NCBI GenBank assembly: GCA_036345935.2 | Contig: JADWOT020001138.1 | Location: forward strand, 62,001-126,000 | Length of the DNA: 64,000 nt | Direction: 5' to 3' | Source: Taenia hydatigena | Lineage: Eukaryota > Platyhelminthes > Cestoda > Cyclophyllidea > Taeniidae | Shown here: positions 8,131 to 20,551 of the stretch, one piece after another | How positions within the stretch are numbered: the stretch's first letter is position 1 | How the letters are laid out: every line of letters begins with the position of its first letter | Translations under genes and position numbers: made by a program | The notes under the pieces: model-generated | The model's input: only the letters and a program-made list of their open reading frames with translations | The model's database searches: none | What the model was told of the DNA's origin: nothing

Positions 8131-11100
8131 TTCATGGTTTGTTTGCCACAGATGCAGGCCGAAACCTCCGTAGCATCAAGGAGGCATCATCTAAGCCTCG
8201 ACACTGCTGGACACTTTGAAGGCATGCTGGGGTGTTGCGAATCAGTCGTTCTTGTAGTGATGGCTCCGTTAAAGACTTCGTAAAGCCTCAACATCTGTAG
8301 CAGTAGTGAAAGGACCATAAAGAAAAGGTTTGCTGTAGTTAGCAACGAAACAAAATAGTACTGCTGTGCGATAGATTTGCTCATCACTTTCAAAGTAGTT
8401 TGCACTCCTACTTTTGCAAGAGCTATGAATTTTTACTTACTTGTTAAGTGAGAACAATTGGACCATACAATTTGCAAGTCGGTTAGGACACACAGCTAGA
8501 GATCTGGATGTATGAATTGTTGTTAATGTAGGCTAGTATGGAATGGGGTGCAAGTCACCCCTTTTGGCCTGACTAGGAACACTGCTCACGACGGTAAGTC
8601 TGACCTGGAGAGTGGCTACATGGGTGTGATGTGCATGGGGTGTTTGCGAAGGCCCATTTATGCCACGCTCATGATGAACGGTCAAACGCAAACTCTCGGA
8701 CCAAATTTGCGAAAACGATAGAGTGGCACCTTCTCAAGCGACAAAGGCACTGCGTGAGTTTCATTCTATTGGTTTTATCTCTCCTTAACTTTCGCACACA
8801 GCTGAAAATGTTCGCGGATCTAGTCAATGGCTGGTATGAATTAATGCTGATCATGTGGCAGCTGCTATTAGTTACTAGTACATCAACATCTGACGTTTAC
8901 GGACTTCAAATTAATGTTTTTGTATACACTTGAGAAACTGCTACTCGAAGGCGGCTAGGATCGCAAATCAACGCTATGCCGAATCCTCGTTGCGTAAGGT
9001 GACAGCTGATGAGCCGAATATGGCCTTCTAGCATATCTTGACTTAAAATTGTCACCGCTCTACCGTAGAAAAGATAATTTCATGTAGAATTTTGTGCAAG
9101 TGAAATTGCGAACTTGCCTAACACGTAAACCTACCACGTACATCCACATTATTCTCTTTCAGCTAGATTTTGCCCTTAATTTATACCAATTGCTGAATGA
9201 TAAAACGGCATGTTTTTATCCGTCTGGCCATCTTATGCGACAAATTAGGTGAGCGTTGAATTGTCGCACAACAAAAGACCAGAGACGGTACAAAAATGCT
9301 CGTGGCCCATGCCACGACAAGATTTGGTTGGTTGATCATTTGACTAACAACTAACAGTTCTACGTAGCATAATCTTGAATGCTAAAACTACTGCCTAAAT
9401 GAAAGTCATCATAACAAATATAGTTCTGCATGATTGAATGGTCAGCAAATTAAAAGTGCATGCATTCTCAGTCACCGCTGCCAATGGGTCCAGCTGAAAT
9501 CCTTCTTTGCGTTTGATGTTTTGTTGTAGAACCAGAATCGTTTGTACCAACAAACGAACATTCCCAAAGCAAAGTGAATTAGTCCCTAAGTTGAGTTCAA
9601 GAAAAGTAATTTTGTTAAAAATTCATGCTTTTTTGTGTTCTTTTCTTGTTCCGCATGTGAGGATTTGTAGCTGTTAATAGTTTCGTGATCTTATTGGTTT
9701 CTGATCTTATCAACTTGTGACGCGGGGTGGGCATTGCCTTACGGTCTTCATTTGTGGGCAAAAAATCGCCTGCCAAAACGATTGATTTGCCACTTGAGAG
9801 CGGTCAAAATATTCCAGACTAAGACCCTTCGTGGAACTTTTGCTTTTTTTCTCCAGCCATAAAATTACTACTGACTTTGATAAAATGCCAGTGTATCATT
9901 GAGTGCTTGCTTTGGTGGACAGATACAAAAATTCGACTAATCTGCACCGCCACATAGCAAATAATACTGCATCGTCATACCACATTATCAAAATTGCTTC
10001 CTTTGTTTATTTTATCGAATGTGGTTAACCGTTTCTGACCATCTTTTCTTGCCTTTTATTAAAAAGGGGTGCTGATGAGACTTGTGAATACGGTATAAGG
10101 AGAATTAGAAAAGCTAACTTCCATCGTCCCCGGCTCTTGGCATTATTTGCTTGGAGGGTTCAAAATTCAGAATCACGAAGTCTGAACATAGATTAGTGCA
10201 GCATAACTTGGAGCAGTAATTCAGCGGAGCAAAGCTTAAATAACTACATAAACTTTTGCTAAGCAAAGACCGTTTAATTAGTTCCTCACCGTGGACTTGA
10301 ACGCAGATTCAAATGCAGGCATGCAACTAAAGAAATTTGTGCCAAGACAGCTGAGAAATGATTGGCGTTGTTGCTTTTACTATTTTTGCTGATTTGTTAA
10401 GAAACTTCGAGGATTAGAGCCACAGTAGGTCTCGAACAACAGCGGCTATTGAAAAGCGGCGTAGTACTTTGACAATAACAAGCATCAAGATGGTAGCTAC
10501 AATGCTTTCTTTTGCCTGTGAAACAAAATATTATAAATCACTGCATCTAAAATAGCACTTATTCCACCTCCGCAGGCTAAAGCAAAGTATGCGACTCAAG
10601 TAGTTCTCTGGTAATCATGATTATTGTTTACCGAATCGATGCGAAAATATTTTGCAAGTCCTTGTGCAGTTAGTTTGACTAAAATGAACAGCGGCCCTTC
10701 TGCTCGCCCAATGTATTTACTGTCATGACAAGCAGCTTCTCATTCTGCGCTGCGGAAACTAAAATCAGAGGCAAGGTTTACATTGCGCAAAGATTGTCCG
10801 AGCGAATGAGCTAACCACAGGACTCGCAATACTACGCTATTTGATTTTGCTCCAATGTTAAGATTGTAGATCTCTGCCTGTCCTCAGACCTCCAATTTAA
10901 TTGATTCTGGTTTGCTTTCGACGCAGACGTTGTCTCAGTCAACGAAACTACACTCAATACCATCGACTACCAGATGACCGTTAACACACGCAAAAGAATC
11001 CTTAAATCGCACAACTTCATGTCGCAAAAGATGGGTATGTAAGAATCTGTAGAGGCAAGCAGAACATGTCGTTAATAATTATAAGTTTCGCTCAGAAATT

Positions 11101-14100
11101 AAGCTTACATGATAAATACGTCATCCCACTCACTGCAGCAATCACACGTGGACGTCATTGAAAATGCCTCTAGAAAGTTTCAATGCAAGGATACGGGCCA
11201 ATAACTTGCTTCTTAAGCCCCAAACATCAGGCAAACGATCATAATACAACTGCCCTTCCAATTATTTCATACCTATTTGACATTGGCTTCATCTCATACC
11301 ATAGCGGTAAAAACGACAAAATCTCAATATCTGAGTAAAAACGTACATGCAAAACGAATAATTGTGGGACAACAACATATAATTTGACTTATTCGACATG
11401 CTCACAAAGTTACGAGTTCACTCATGCTTTACTCTCGCATGGCACTCACGCATCGTGCTCAGTTGTTCATAAGTCCTCCAAGCACAAAGCCGTACCTCAT
11501 GTTCGGAGTGAATGATTAGACCACACTGAGCAAAGGAACTTTCGGTAGGATCGGTAGGTCGAATGATTGCAATACCGCAGCTGCCAACAACGACAGTGAC
11601 GAGTGTAAAGACGCTTAGTGCAGCCTCAGTGGTTCTCTATGGGTCGGCTTCTACGTCCGCGTTCCCGCTCGCCATCGCCAATAAGGACAGCGATGGGTGC
11701 TGTTGACAGCCCGACGGGTCCGTTATGTTGTTGAGAAGTGACCCATAACCGGCCGGTGGGAGAGCAGATGTCGGTCAGTGAGGCTGCTCACCATCACGAT
11801 CTGTCATTGATGAGAGGTCATTCAGCACAGAAATGCTGTGCTGACGAATACCATGTGCAATGTGCAAATTTCGAAGACAAAATCGACACCTGGTGCTGCT
11901 AGCTAAACAACCTAACGCTTCTTACAAAAGGCCTCAAGGTAGAAAATTTCACTCCGTACTTTGGGCCTGCAATGACCTTAACATTAGGTAAAGCCAAGCA
12001 CGTGGTAGACTTTTTCCAAGTTGTACGACAAATGAGGCCTCATTCGCTGCAATCCCTCCTTTTGAAATAATGCGCCATCTAACGAACCGCCAGGGCAATC
12101 CAAGCATGTCCATTCCACAATTGTTCAGCATAACGAACAAACGTGAAGGTATTGTTCACAAATAGCGAAAAATTGCCCAATTTTTCTTCGTGAATCTCAT
12201 CCAACAGAAAGAAAAATTTCGTGCATACACAAACAAGTAAGTTTCATGCGTTATAAACGGATGACCTGAAAACAACATGAAATGCACCCGTATATGAATG
12301 AGAAATAAATAGTAAAACAAAAACCATAAACCTCGAGGTCGTTAGGTGCTTTAACTGCATCTCGAGAAGCTCTGCAGCACCTACCCTCATTAGCCTCCTT
12401 TCAGGGTTAACAATCACCACCGCAATTCCCCATCATTTTTCAACGACACATCAAGCTCTCCTATCATGTCAACTTTAATCTCACATTTGTCTCATCAATT
12501 TAGCTTGCGTCCATGTGATTGTCCAATGCTCGTGCCAAAGGAGGCGACACCTATCGTAATGCCATTAACCACGCAGGCATTGCCCATGACGTGATGCACA
12601 TCACAAGACCAAGGAGGCACATCATTTTCCATTATCCCACAGCCTCGTCAGATGTCGGTCCACAGCCATTGTAAGCCCATCGTATCTTAAAAGAAAAAAA
12701 AAGGTCAGGGGTGAAATCTCAACACACTGCAAAGCTGAAACATGCGTGCGTAAGCAACAAATAATACCTCGAAAAGCAAGCATTCAAGATCGCAGCAGGG
12801 CGCAAATATTTTTAAGCAAAAAATTGCAGGCTTCCAAGTAGCCAGTCTTTTGCCTCTTGTTCCACCTCAAACACAGACTCATATTGAGGTCCTATGTAAT
12901 ACATTTCGGAAAGACGATATCAACACTAAATCAGGGTCACAAAATTAGTTAACGATGAAATTGTAAAGTGTCCTGTGCCCTCGATATGTGTTTCACAGGC
13001 ACGAATAGCACTGTAATGGAAGTAGTCCACCATTCACCATGCATGAAACATAAAAGAACCTACGACAAATTGAAAAAGCGTACGAAAGATGCACACCAAG
13101 TCCATTAATGCCGGCAAACTGTAATCCATCTGTATGTGAGAAATGTGTAGCGTAGCATTCAGTGCTATTAGGTGATACCTCCGTTCTCAGCATTAGACAC
13201 TCCGCCAGGAACACATTTCTGCAGGATTATTAGTTCAAAACGTTGTTCATACAATGTGCAGCTAAAAGCTCGTTGAGATCTTCCAAAATTTACGCAAACA
13301 AGGCTTCTCAAAATCAAACGTGAGCCCACCTAAACGCATCTACGAATCCACATGAATGAGAATTTTAAGCTAACCGCCTTAAAAGGGTCCCATGTAAGAA
13401 GTGAACGCAATTAGTTTATGTCATTATAAAATAATTTGGGATGTATTAACAAGCTGTTTTAATTTCTTTTATTTAGATAAACGATCGTAATCACAGAATT
13501 CTACGGATAAAGCGGATTTACATGCGAACATTAATGCCTTTGTGTAAATTAATATATAAAATAGCCCACCCTTAACTATGCGTTTTATGAATCACAAACG
13601 TAGTAAACATTGAAAAAAGAAGAGTTTTAGAGAAATAGGTATTGCGCGATTTAGTTATGTAAAAATTAGTTTGATTTACAATGCTAAGTTAGCCAGTTTT
13701 CTCAAAATACCACTCGAAACCAAAGCTCAGCTCGAGCTTTTCGTTTGCTGTTTTCTGTACCGTATGTGTGGCTGTTTTAAGGTGTGATTGTGATAGTACT
13801 TTGTTTGTTTGAATTACCGGTTTCGGTCAGGGTGGCAGAGGTGGCCATATTGCCCTAGCTGCGTAAGCTGGCTTCAGGGACATGCCAAATGCTCTTTTCC
13901 CTCTGCCCGTTAAATGGAGGCTGGCGATACTACATTGGTGGCAGCGGAAAGCGGACCTGACTCTATGTGGGGTTTTCATCTCGATCTCTGCAGCCAGTGA
14001 AATGTCGCAGCGGTGTGAAAGAAGTGCATGTACAACGGATGGGCCATGAACGGCATCCGCATTTGGCATCTACCCTATCTCTGCGTTCTACTAGAAAGCT

Positions 14101-14173
14101 GTAAACAACAGAATGGACACTAGCCATGGACCACCTGGAAAGTTTCATACCGAAAACTACCCCTAATATATAT
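8131..14173. other. Long gene-poor stretch
   Basis: Open frames are all about 100 codons or shorter and none carries a recognisable motif or a credible pair of splice sites. A short poly-A run lies near 12690. I see nothing else to annotate. Confidence 0.4.
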
Positions 14174-14317
14174 TGTTTGTGATGTGAGAAGCAGATGTAC
14201 CCCTACCGACAAGTTCCTACCTGTTAATAGTTTTGCACGCGTTTAAGTTACACTTTGATGCAATGAGTGTAGTTTAGTTCAGTGACCTCTTTGTTCTCAC
14301 CAACACAAATCTATCAG

Positions 14318-14400
14318 CTTCGTTGACTAAGTGGTATGCATGCTTGTCTGAATGCACTCGCTAGGTGAGAAGCGGTCAGAAAGTGCTGGCTTCGAGTTGG
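14318..14400 (+). repeat. tRNA-like SINE head in left foldback arm
   Basis: TTGACTAAGTGGTATGCATG resembles the pol III A box with a tRNA D-arm (T-R-G-C-x-x-A-G-T-G-G-T-A). About 55 bases later CTGGCTTCGAGTTGG resembles the B box/T-arm (G-G-T-T-C-G-A-x-T-C-C). The spacing would suit a tRNA with a long variable arm. The T-stem is mispaired, so this is not a working tRNA but probably a tRNA-derived SINE head. Confidence 0.45.
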
Positions 14401-15382
14401 ATGGATGTCATCGTCTCTCGAGGAGGATACGTACCCTGAATGCATGCAGCCTGCAATATCTGTGTCCCTTTAAAAATCACTGCACCATGAAATTTGTCAT
14501 GAGCCAAATCGCCTACTCATTCCAAGCACATCAACGCCAAAGTGGGAATGAGAACCATTGCACTCAAGACATTAGAGCGCTGCACCTTTCTTCACTAATG
14601 CTGTATGTGGCGCTAATCACACATTTGTGTATTCATTTGAATGCTGAGATGCTCGATTCTCTGCATAACTAACTGATGAGCACTTCGAATTCTTCTTCTC
14701 TAATTTAAAGCAATTTAGAATGCATAAGCATGCGTGCATTCATAACTCGGACTTCCGATTCGATATCTGAACAATGAATCACTGATTTGCTGTTTGCTAT
14801 CAGCTTTATAGCACAACTACCACCACCACGATGCAGATGGACAGGCTGGCTTTATTAATTATGGAAATAGGTTCTATCAAACTTAAGGCTATTACTCTTC
14901 CGCACGTTTAATTTCATTACCTCAGAACTTCCTTACAGCAGCACAGTGATATCGCGTCGCTGCCATCTAAGTAGAGGCGCAGATTGGCGTAACATCATCT
15001 CGGTATTTGGTAAGCGAGCGGTCCCAACACCACCACCAGCATTCCGTACTTCCTGCTGACAGTCATGTCACCAGACAGATAAGGATAGCGTCTTTTTACC
15101 GGCATTGGTACGTGTTTCACATGGAAGTGGCCATTTAAAGGACTAAGTGCTTGGGTATTTCAACAATGCTCACTACATACAGCATTAGTGAAGAAAAGTG
15201 CAGCGCTCTAATGTCTTGAGTGCAATGGTTCTCATTCCCACTTTGGCGTTGATGTGCTTGGAATGAGTAGGCGATTTGGCTCATGACAAATTTCATGGTG
15301 CAGTGATTTTTAAAGGGACACAGATATTGCAGGCTGCATGCATTCAGGGTACGTATCCTCCTCGAGAGACGATGACATCCAT

Positions 15383-15465
15383 CCAACTCGAAGCCAGCAC
15401 TTTCTGACCGCTTCTCACCTAGCGAGTGCATTCAGACAAGCATGCATACCACTTAGTCAACGAAG
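15383..15465 (-). repeat. tRNA-like SINE head in right foldback arm
   Basis: Reverse-complement twin of the tRNA-like head in the left arm, with the same A-box-like and B-box-like motifs on the minus strand. The two heads therefore point toward each other across the 564-bp spacer. Confidence 0.45.
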
Positions 15466-15609
15466 CTGATAGATTTGTGTTGGTGAGAACAAAGAGGTCA
15501 CTGAACTAAACTACACTCATTGCATCAAAGTGTAACTTAAACGCGTGCAAAACTATTAACAGGTAGGAATTTGTCAGTAGGGGTATATCTGCCTCACGCA
15601 TCACAAACC

Positions 15610-18600
15610 GCCCTATGACAGACAATCTTCACCGTTAGTGCTATTTCATAAAAAGTGCTCCAAATGAAGTTGAAGATGCTACATTGAACACATACGATCC
15701 TAAATTCCAATTGTTGGTCTAATATCTAGCAGAAATTGTGAACTATCTTTTACTACTTGTAGTAACTCCAAAAGCAGACTCTACTACTGATGCTCCAGTG
15801 ATGCACCAGGTTTTGAAAAAAAGGATTACAATCGGCTGCGACTGACAGAAAATGCCATAGCTTGGAAGCCGCAACTATTGCTTCGCTAATTTAGCACAGG
15901 TACAAGCACCTTAGATGGATAAATATATGCCACTGATAAATTGCACTAATTTTAATGTAGTTTGAACTAATTTTTACAGGCCTACTTCACAGCTAGCAGT
16001 TTTGAGTCTCAGTTGATGCAATGAAAAAGATTATTCTCATTTTCGATTCGCCATATCAAAAGACGGCGAGCTTAGATGGGGTGCCAAGACACCTTTTTAA
16101 AGGTACTACTGCAACGCATTGGTGCAGCCTAACCAGCTGTAGTATTTATGGCACAAACCATTTTGCAAATAGACAGGTTTGCAATGCAAAATCCAATGCT
16201 CTGATGAAATCAGCTGAAATGCTAAATTCTGCACAATCAAGAGGGTGCTCTACTATCATACTTCAGGCTAACATTTACGAATTTAAAGTGATCATTTGAT
16301 CAACTGTGATTGGAGGAGCATAGCGATTCAAAATGAAACCGTTAATGTCGTCCAGTGAACGGATGCACAGGTCTATCCAGACATGCAAGTGTGATCGCGA
16401 CCATTATTTCAAGCAAATAGATGCCTGTTCATCATTTTCCACCTTGAATTTCCCATGTTCCTAAATCGACATGAATACGTCACTCCGATGCGTCGATTAC
16501 CTCAATTTGTTCACGAATGCCGCTCAATTCTTTTCTATAGCAAGTAATTCGTGAAACACAGTGGTGTGGCTGGAGAAAAAGTGTGGGACTACGCTGACGG
16601 TCTTCATTTCGTCATCGGCTTGCCTTCTAGCATAGCACGTGTTTGCATGGCGGGTTATTCGCTTACACTCCAAAAAATGTGGAGTCAGTTGCAATGATCA
16701 CAACACGGAGTAAAATGCGGCTGCTCTAATTCTAAAGGGGAAGACTGAAGTGATGCGCTGAAGTCAGCACATGAATGACAAACACCATCCAGCTTGACAG
16801 ATGTCCCAACCGGTAAAAGCACCTTATTGAGGTGGTCGAACGCCCGCACACGACTGCCACGATAAGATAAGCAGTATTAAATGCATGCGCTGTTCATCCA
16901 GCTCCTTATGGCTAGCGCGGAGGAGTAGATGAGTTCCATATGCCCTACACACCGATTCGAGTTCACATTGCAAGCGCGATGCCACCGATCGTAGGCGATA
17001 GTAGGTCCACGTCCCAGAGCAGCTACAATTCTAACACAAGCAGCCCTCAAAATGGTCAAACTGCGAATAACGATTGCAAGACCACATTACCGATCGAACA
17101 ATCAACCTCCGAAATTACCACCTGTTGGAAATCTTACCTCAGTCCGAAAATGCACTTGTCACCATCACCTCGAATGCATTTGAGAAAAATAACCGACCGC
17201 ATTCCTTCCGAGCAGCTGCAGGGATACTTGGAAATAATGTTATCGCATCAGAGTACTTAAACGCCATAATCCCAGCCACGTGCAGCTACCACAGCGTCTA
17301 AATTATGAAGATATTTCAATCCATTATAACAGACTGAACTCAGTAACCAAAAACCTCTCGCAACAACTGGAGACCACGAGGGCTGTCGTTCACAAGGCTA
17401 AATGGCAAGATCTGGCAATGCACGCAAATCGACATCAATAACGCCCTCCTTGATGGCAATCTGGAATTATTGCCTCATCTGCCTAACACTACTAATGCGG
17501 CCCCGAAAATGCTTCTTAAACACTAGCCTTTGCGAAAACTATTAAAAAAACCACTGTGGACCACAACTTCTGACGTTTCATGTGTCCATTTATGAGTGCA
17601 AACAGCAATCGTGCCTTTAATTACAAACAAGTCAAGTGGCATCTCTCAATCCATCCTCCTTCTGAGGGCGAGTCAGACGTTTCAAATACCATTCAGCTGA
17701 ACAATCCCAAACCAGGTGCCTGGCTGTAGATAAAATAACGGCCTAACGTCCGCATCACAGCAACGCCAAATGATCTTCACCATAACCAAACACTGGTGAC
17801 TGCTCGTAATTTCGCATAGCTACAAGACACTTGGGAATCTTGTTACACTCCATAAGAGAGAAAGGCGCTGGCCAGTGATTGCAAGAAACTCAGTGTCTTC
17901 ATCTCCCAAAATTGGCAACCAAAAAGGGGCAGTCAACGCAATTGCATGTCCGAGAATTTAGTCGAACCAAACAGGTACTTACTCCGGAGTCGCAGGCATC
18001 CCAGCTGACACTTTATGGCTCCCGCCAAATGCAACGTACACTTGCTGTGAATTTCGCTGCACAAAGAGTTTGTTTGCGAGACAGTCAGTGCAGTCCTGAG
18101 CACTGTTGACTTGATGTCACTTCATTCCCATCTTGTTCATTTTGGTTTCCCATGTGATGCGTTAATGTGAGATAGGGATGGCAATATAATGGGAGGAATG
18201 AAGAGGGTACGGATAAGAATGAGGTGATACCCCCGTTTAATAGCGACGACCACACCCTACTTCATGCACCTTAGCAAAATAAACGTCACTGTTACCTCGA
18301 TCCCCTTGCATGTTGCAAGCTTCTTATGATGCCTCAGCTGAGTAAATTTGGATGGCGTTTGATAGTTCTTTTGCCTGATCGTTGAGAAGCTATATCCCAC
18401 AACATTTAATATTTATTCTGGATTGCAATCTGAGCTTCTTGCAAGTTTGAGACGCAAAAGATGGTGGAATATCCTTGCATGCCTCGTGCTTTAGTGTTAT
18501 TGTTTTGCTTCTGCACATTTCTGCCGATAGGAATGTAGAATAGGAAGTCGGAGTAGCACCCTTAATATCGTCTTCGGGTGACTACCAGCATTGTTTGTCA

Positions 18601-20094
18601 CATTAGAGCTTTCGTAAATGAAATATGCAGGCATATAGCAGTGAGATCGGCAATTATTTTTCCTTGCTTTTCCTTCGTAAATTTACATACGCCACTCAGC
18701 TTTTAATCGGTGCCTGGGCAGCTTCGTCCTGAGATAAGCCGCTCCCCTGTCTTGGTACGCTGCGTGTAAATGTCTTTGAACATTCGCATTCACCGCTTCT
18801 GCGAAAACTTTGTTCCTTTCACAATTTATTGCCAAGATAAGCGTTGGTCGTCATGATTTTACTTTCTGAACGCCAACGAGATCACCTATTGTGGGCTGCG
18901 AATGGGATTACCACCGCCAGGAACTTTATTGATGCATGGACATACGACCGTCTTTAATATGGCTGCATCTCTCAAGTGTCTTGCGTGCTTGGTGTAGATG
19001 TAAGTAGGTTTAAGATTTGTCACGTCGTCCACAACAAGCTTCATCATAAGCTGTTGAATTCACGCGCGCAAAACCACTCCACTTGCCACTTTGATTTACG
19101 CCATATGGCACGGAAATTGCTTACACTACGTGTGTCATTCACTATTATCACTTGCTCGTCCTTAGGTGGCCTACGCACTCAATGCAGGTCCAAATTCCTT
19201 CCCTCTTATGCTGGTGGACGATGCACCTCTGGTGCTGGCTCTCCCTCTTTTGACGCAGTAGGAGTGAAACGAGAAAGAGGTGGAGGAGGAGGCGGTTTGA
19301 TGATTATGGGGATGTAATGGTTGCTAAGAAAGCGCGTTTGGGAACTGGCAGGTCATCGCGAGGAGGTTGATGCATCCGATCACAGGATCAGTTATGAGTC
19401 TAAGGTTACCTGACTGAGTAAGGCTGGTTAGTGCACACAATATTCTTCTACTGTCGACACGATGCAATGCATTGATCCAGTCTATCCTTAGCATGAGGCA
19501 AGTTAGTAATGTTGTCTGCGATTGCGTGCAAGACTTGATATGGCGCCTCTGCGAAATTAATCGAAAAAGGGAAGTTCAAAAGTTGGTGGAGGGGCAGAGA
19601 CAAGTCAACCGCGTAATTAGCAAAACGACACATTAAAATTGAGAAGTAGTTGGGATAGGCGGCAACAATGCAGAAACCAAAATGCAATGACTTTCTGTTC
19701 GCAAATTATGCGTTATTCTTAAACCCAAGGTATTATTCGTGCCAATGCCACAAAATGGCATACATCGAATTGACTTAAAGTCAATTTTATCACATTCTAT
19801 GAAAACAGATGATAATGGAAAAAAGTTGTAAATATTAGTTAGAACGCCAGCAAAAGGGAGAAACAGTGAACGCGTAGAAGCATAAATTGCAAAGGCAACT
19901 CATGCAAGCGTGAATTGGAGCCCAACTTCCGGCAAGAGTGAGGCGCCACCTGGTGGTGGTGCATTTTACACCTGCCCTTGCAGGTCTGCTGGCCTGATGG
20001 CGTTGTATGTGTATGTGCCTTCATTCATGCTGCAAATTGCAGGCTACCTCTCACGGTGTTGGCAAAAGAGCACGAATGAATTGGTGGGCAAGTA
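15610..20094. other. No gene recognised; C/A-rich plus-strand tract at 16.9-18.1 kb
   Basis: Most of this stretch has only short open frames. From about 16900 to 18110 the plus strand becomes rich in C and A, with several overlapping frames of 75-106 codons rich in Ser, Thr, Asn and Gln. The reading frame jumps repeatedly. This could be a decayed coding sequence or retroelement, but I found no reverse transcriptase, protease or zinc-knuckle motif. Confidence 0.3.
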
Positions 20095-20475
20095 GCAACG
20101 GAAGAAGATAAATGAACCGATTGGCTGATAAGTGGACCGCTTGTCGGGCATTAAAGAGTGGGTGGGTGGTTGGTGGTCGGGGAGGTATAAATGCAGGTGC
20201 AATTTTTGGAGAGGAGGGCGTATTTGGTGTGAGTGTTGGAAGGCAGAAAAGGGTAGCGCGGAAGCTTGGCACGTGGAGGGTAGAGATGGATGGTGGTAGA
20301 ATAGAAGGGAAGGTGATTGCATTGGACGGCGTAGCGTTGCGTTAGACTGCGCTCCAAGGCGATGGATGGTCAGCTGGCTGGATGGCTGGTTGAGTGAGTG
20401 GAGGAGTGGAGTGAGGTGATAAAGTGAAGAAACAGCAAGGGAGAAGGGAATGGGTGCAGGGCAGGAGGAGGGTGA
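20095..20475 (+). repeat. G-rich, strand-asymmetric low-complexity tract
   Basis: For nearly 400 bases the plus strand is dominated by G with A/T and has very little C. It contains runs such as GTGGGTGGGTGGTTGGTGG, AGAGGAGGGCG and repeated GATGG/GCTGG words. The tract opens several overlapping frames on both strands (60-90 codons); their low-complexity composition argues against real proteins. G-quadruplex formation is possible near 20158-20185. A TATAAAT word at 20186 is noted without further promoter evidence. It ends at the tRNA-like element at 20482. Confidence 0.6.
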
Positions 20476-20481
20476 AGTACC

Positions 20482-20551
20482 GGCTTGGTGGCTTAGGGCA
20501 TGACACTTTCCTAGAGTGCGAGTGGTTCCGGGTTCAAATCTCGGTCAGGCC
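20482..20551 (+). repeat. tRNA-like element (SINE head or degraded tRNA gene)
   Basis: The ends pair as an acceptor stem: GGCTTGG with TCAGGCC, seven pairs including wobbles. A T-arm follows the rule: stem CCGGG, loop TTCAAAT, stem CTCGG. An anticodon-like hairpin has stem CACT/AGTG and a seven-base loop whose centre is CCT. The D-arm region is only 13 bases and forms no stem, and the variable loop is long, so it is not a normal tRNA. The A-box-like TGGCTTAGG and B-box GGTTCAAATC suggest pol III ancestry. Most likely a tRNA-derived SINE head; a tRNA-Arg(CCT) pseudogene is the alternative. Confidence 0.5.

Larger units (their letters stand above)
14174..15609. repeat. Large inverted repeat (foldback), arms ~436 bp, loop ~564 bp
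   Basis: The left arm (14174-14609) is repeated as its reverse complement at 15174-15609; position 14352 pairs with 15431. Over the inner 258 bases of each arm I see one mismatch (C/T in CACCTT versus CACTTT). Differences become more frequent toward the outer ends, near GTACCCCTACCGACAAG versus ATACCCCTACTGACAAA. The 564-bp spacer (14610-15173) is unique here. Each arm has a tRNA-like promoter. The structure could be a foldback mobile element or two SINE-like copies inserted head to head, with recent homogenisation. Equal open frames of 86 identical or near-identical codons in the arms are a by-product of this repeat. Confidence 0.9.

Noticed and set aside
14352..14672. 106-codon open frame, with a 98-codon twin at 15431-15135 on the other strand
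   Set aside because: The shared 86 codons are simply the two arms of the inverted repeat and include a tRNA-like B box. The sequence does not look like a protein and the frames diverge at the arm border.
16900..18110. Possible retrotransposon remnant
   Set aside because: C/A-rich composition and frame-jumping open reading suggest decay, but no reverse transcriptase, integrase, protease or gag zinc-knuckle motif could be read.
20044..20357. Several overlapping open frames on both strands
   Set aside because: They arise from the G-rich low-complexity tract, which has few stops in any frame.
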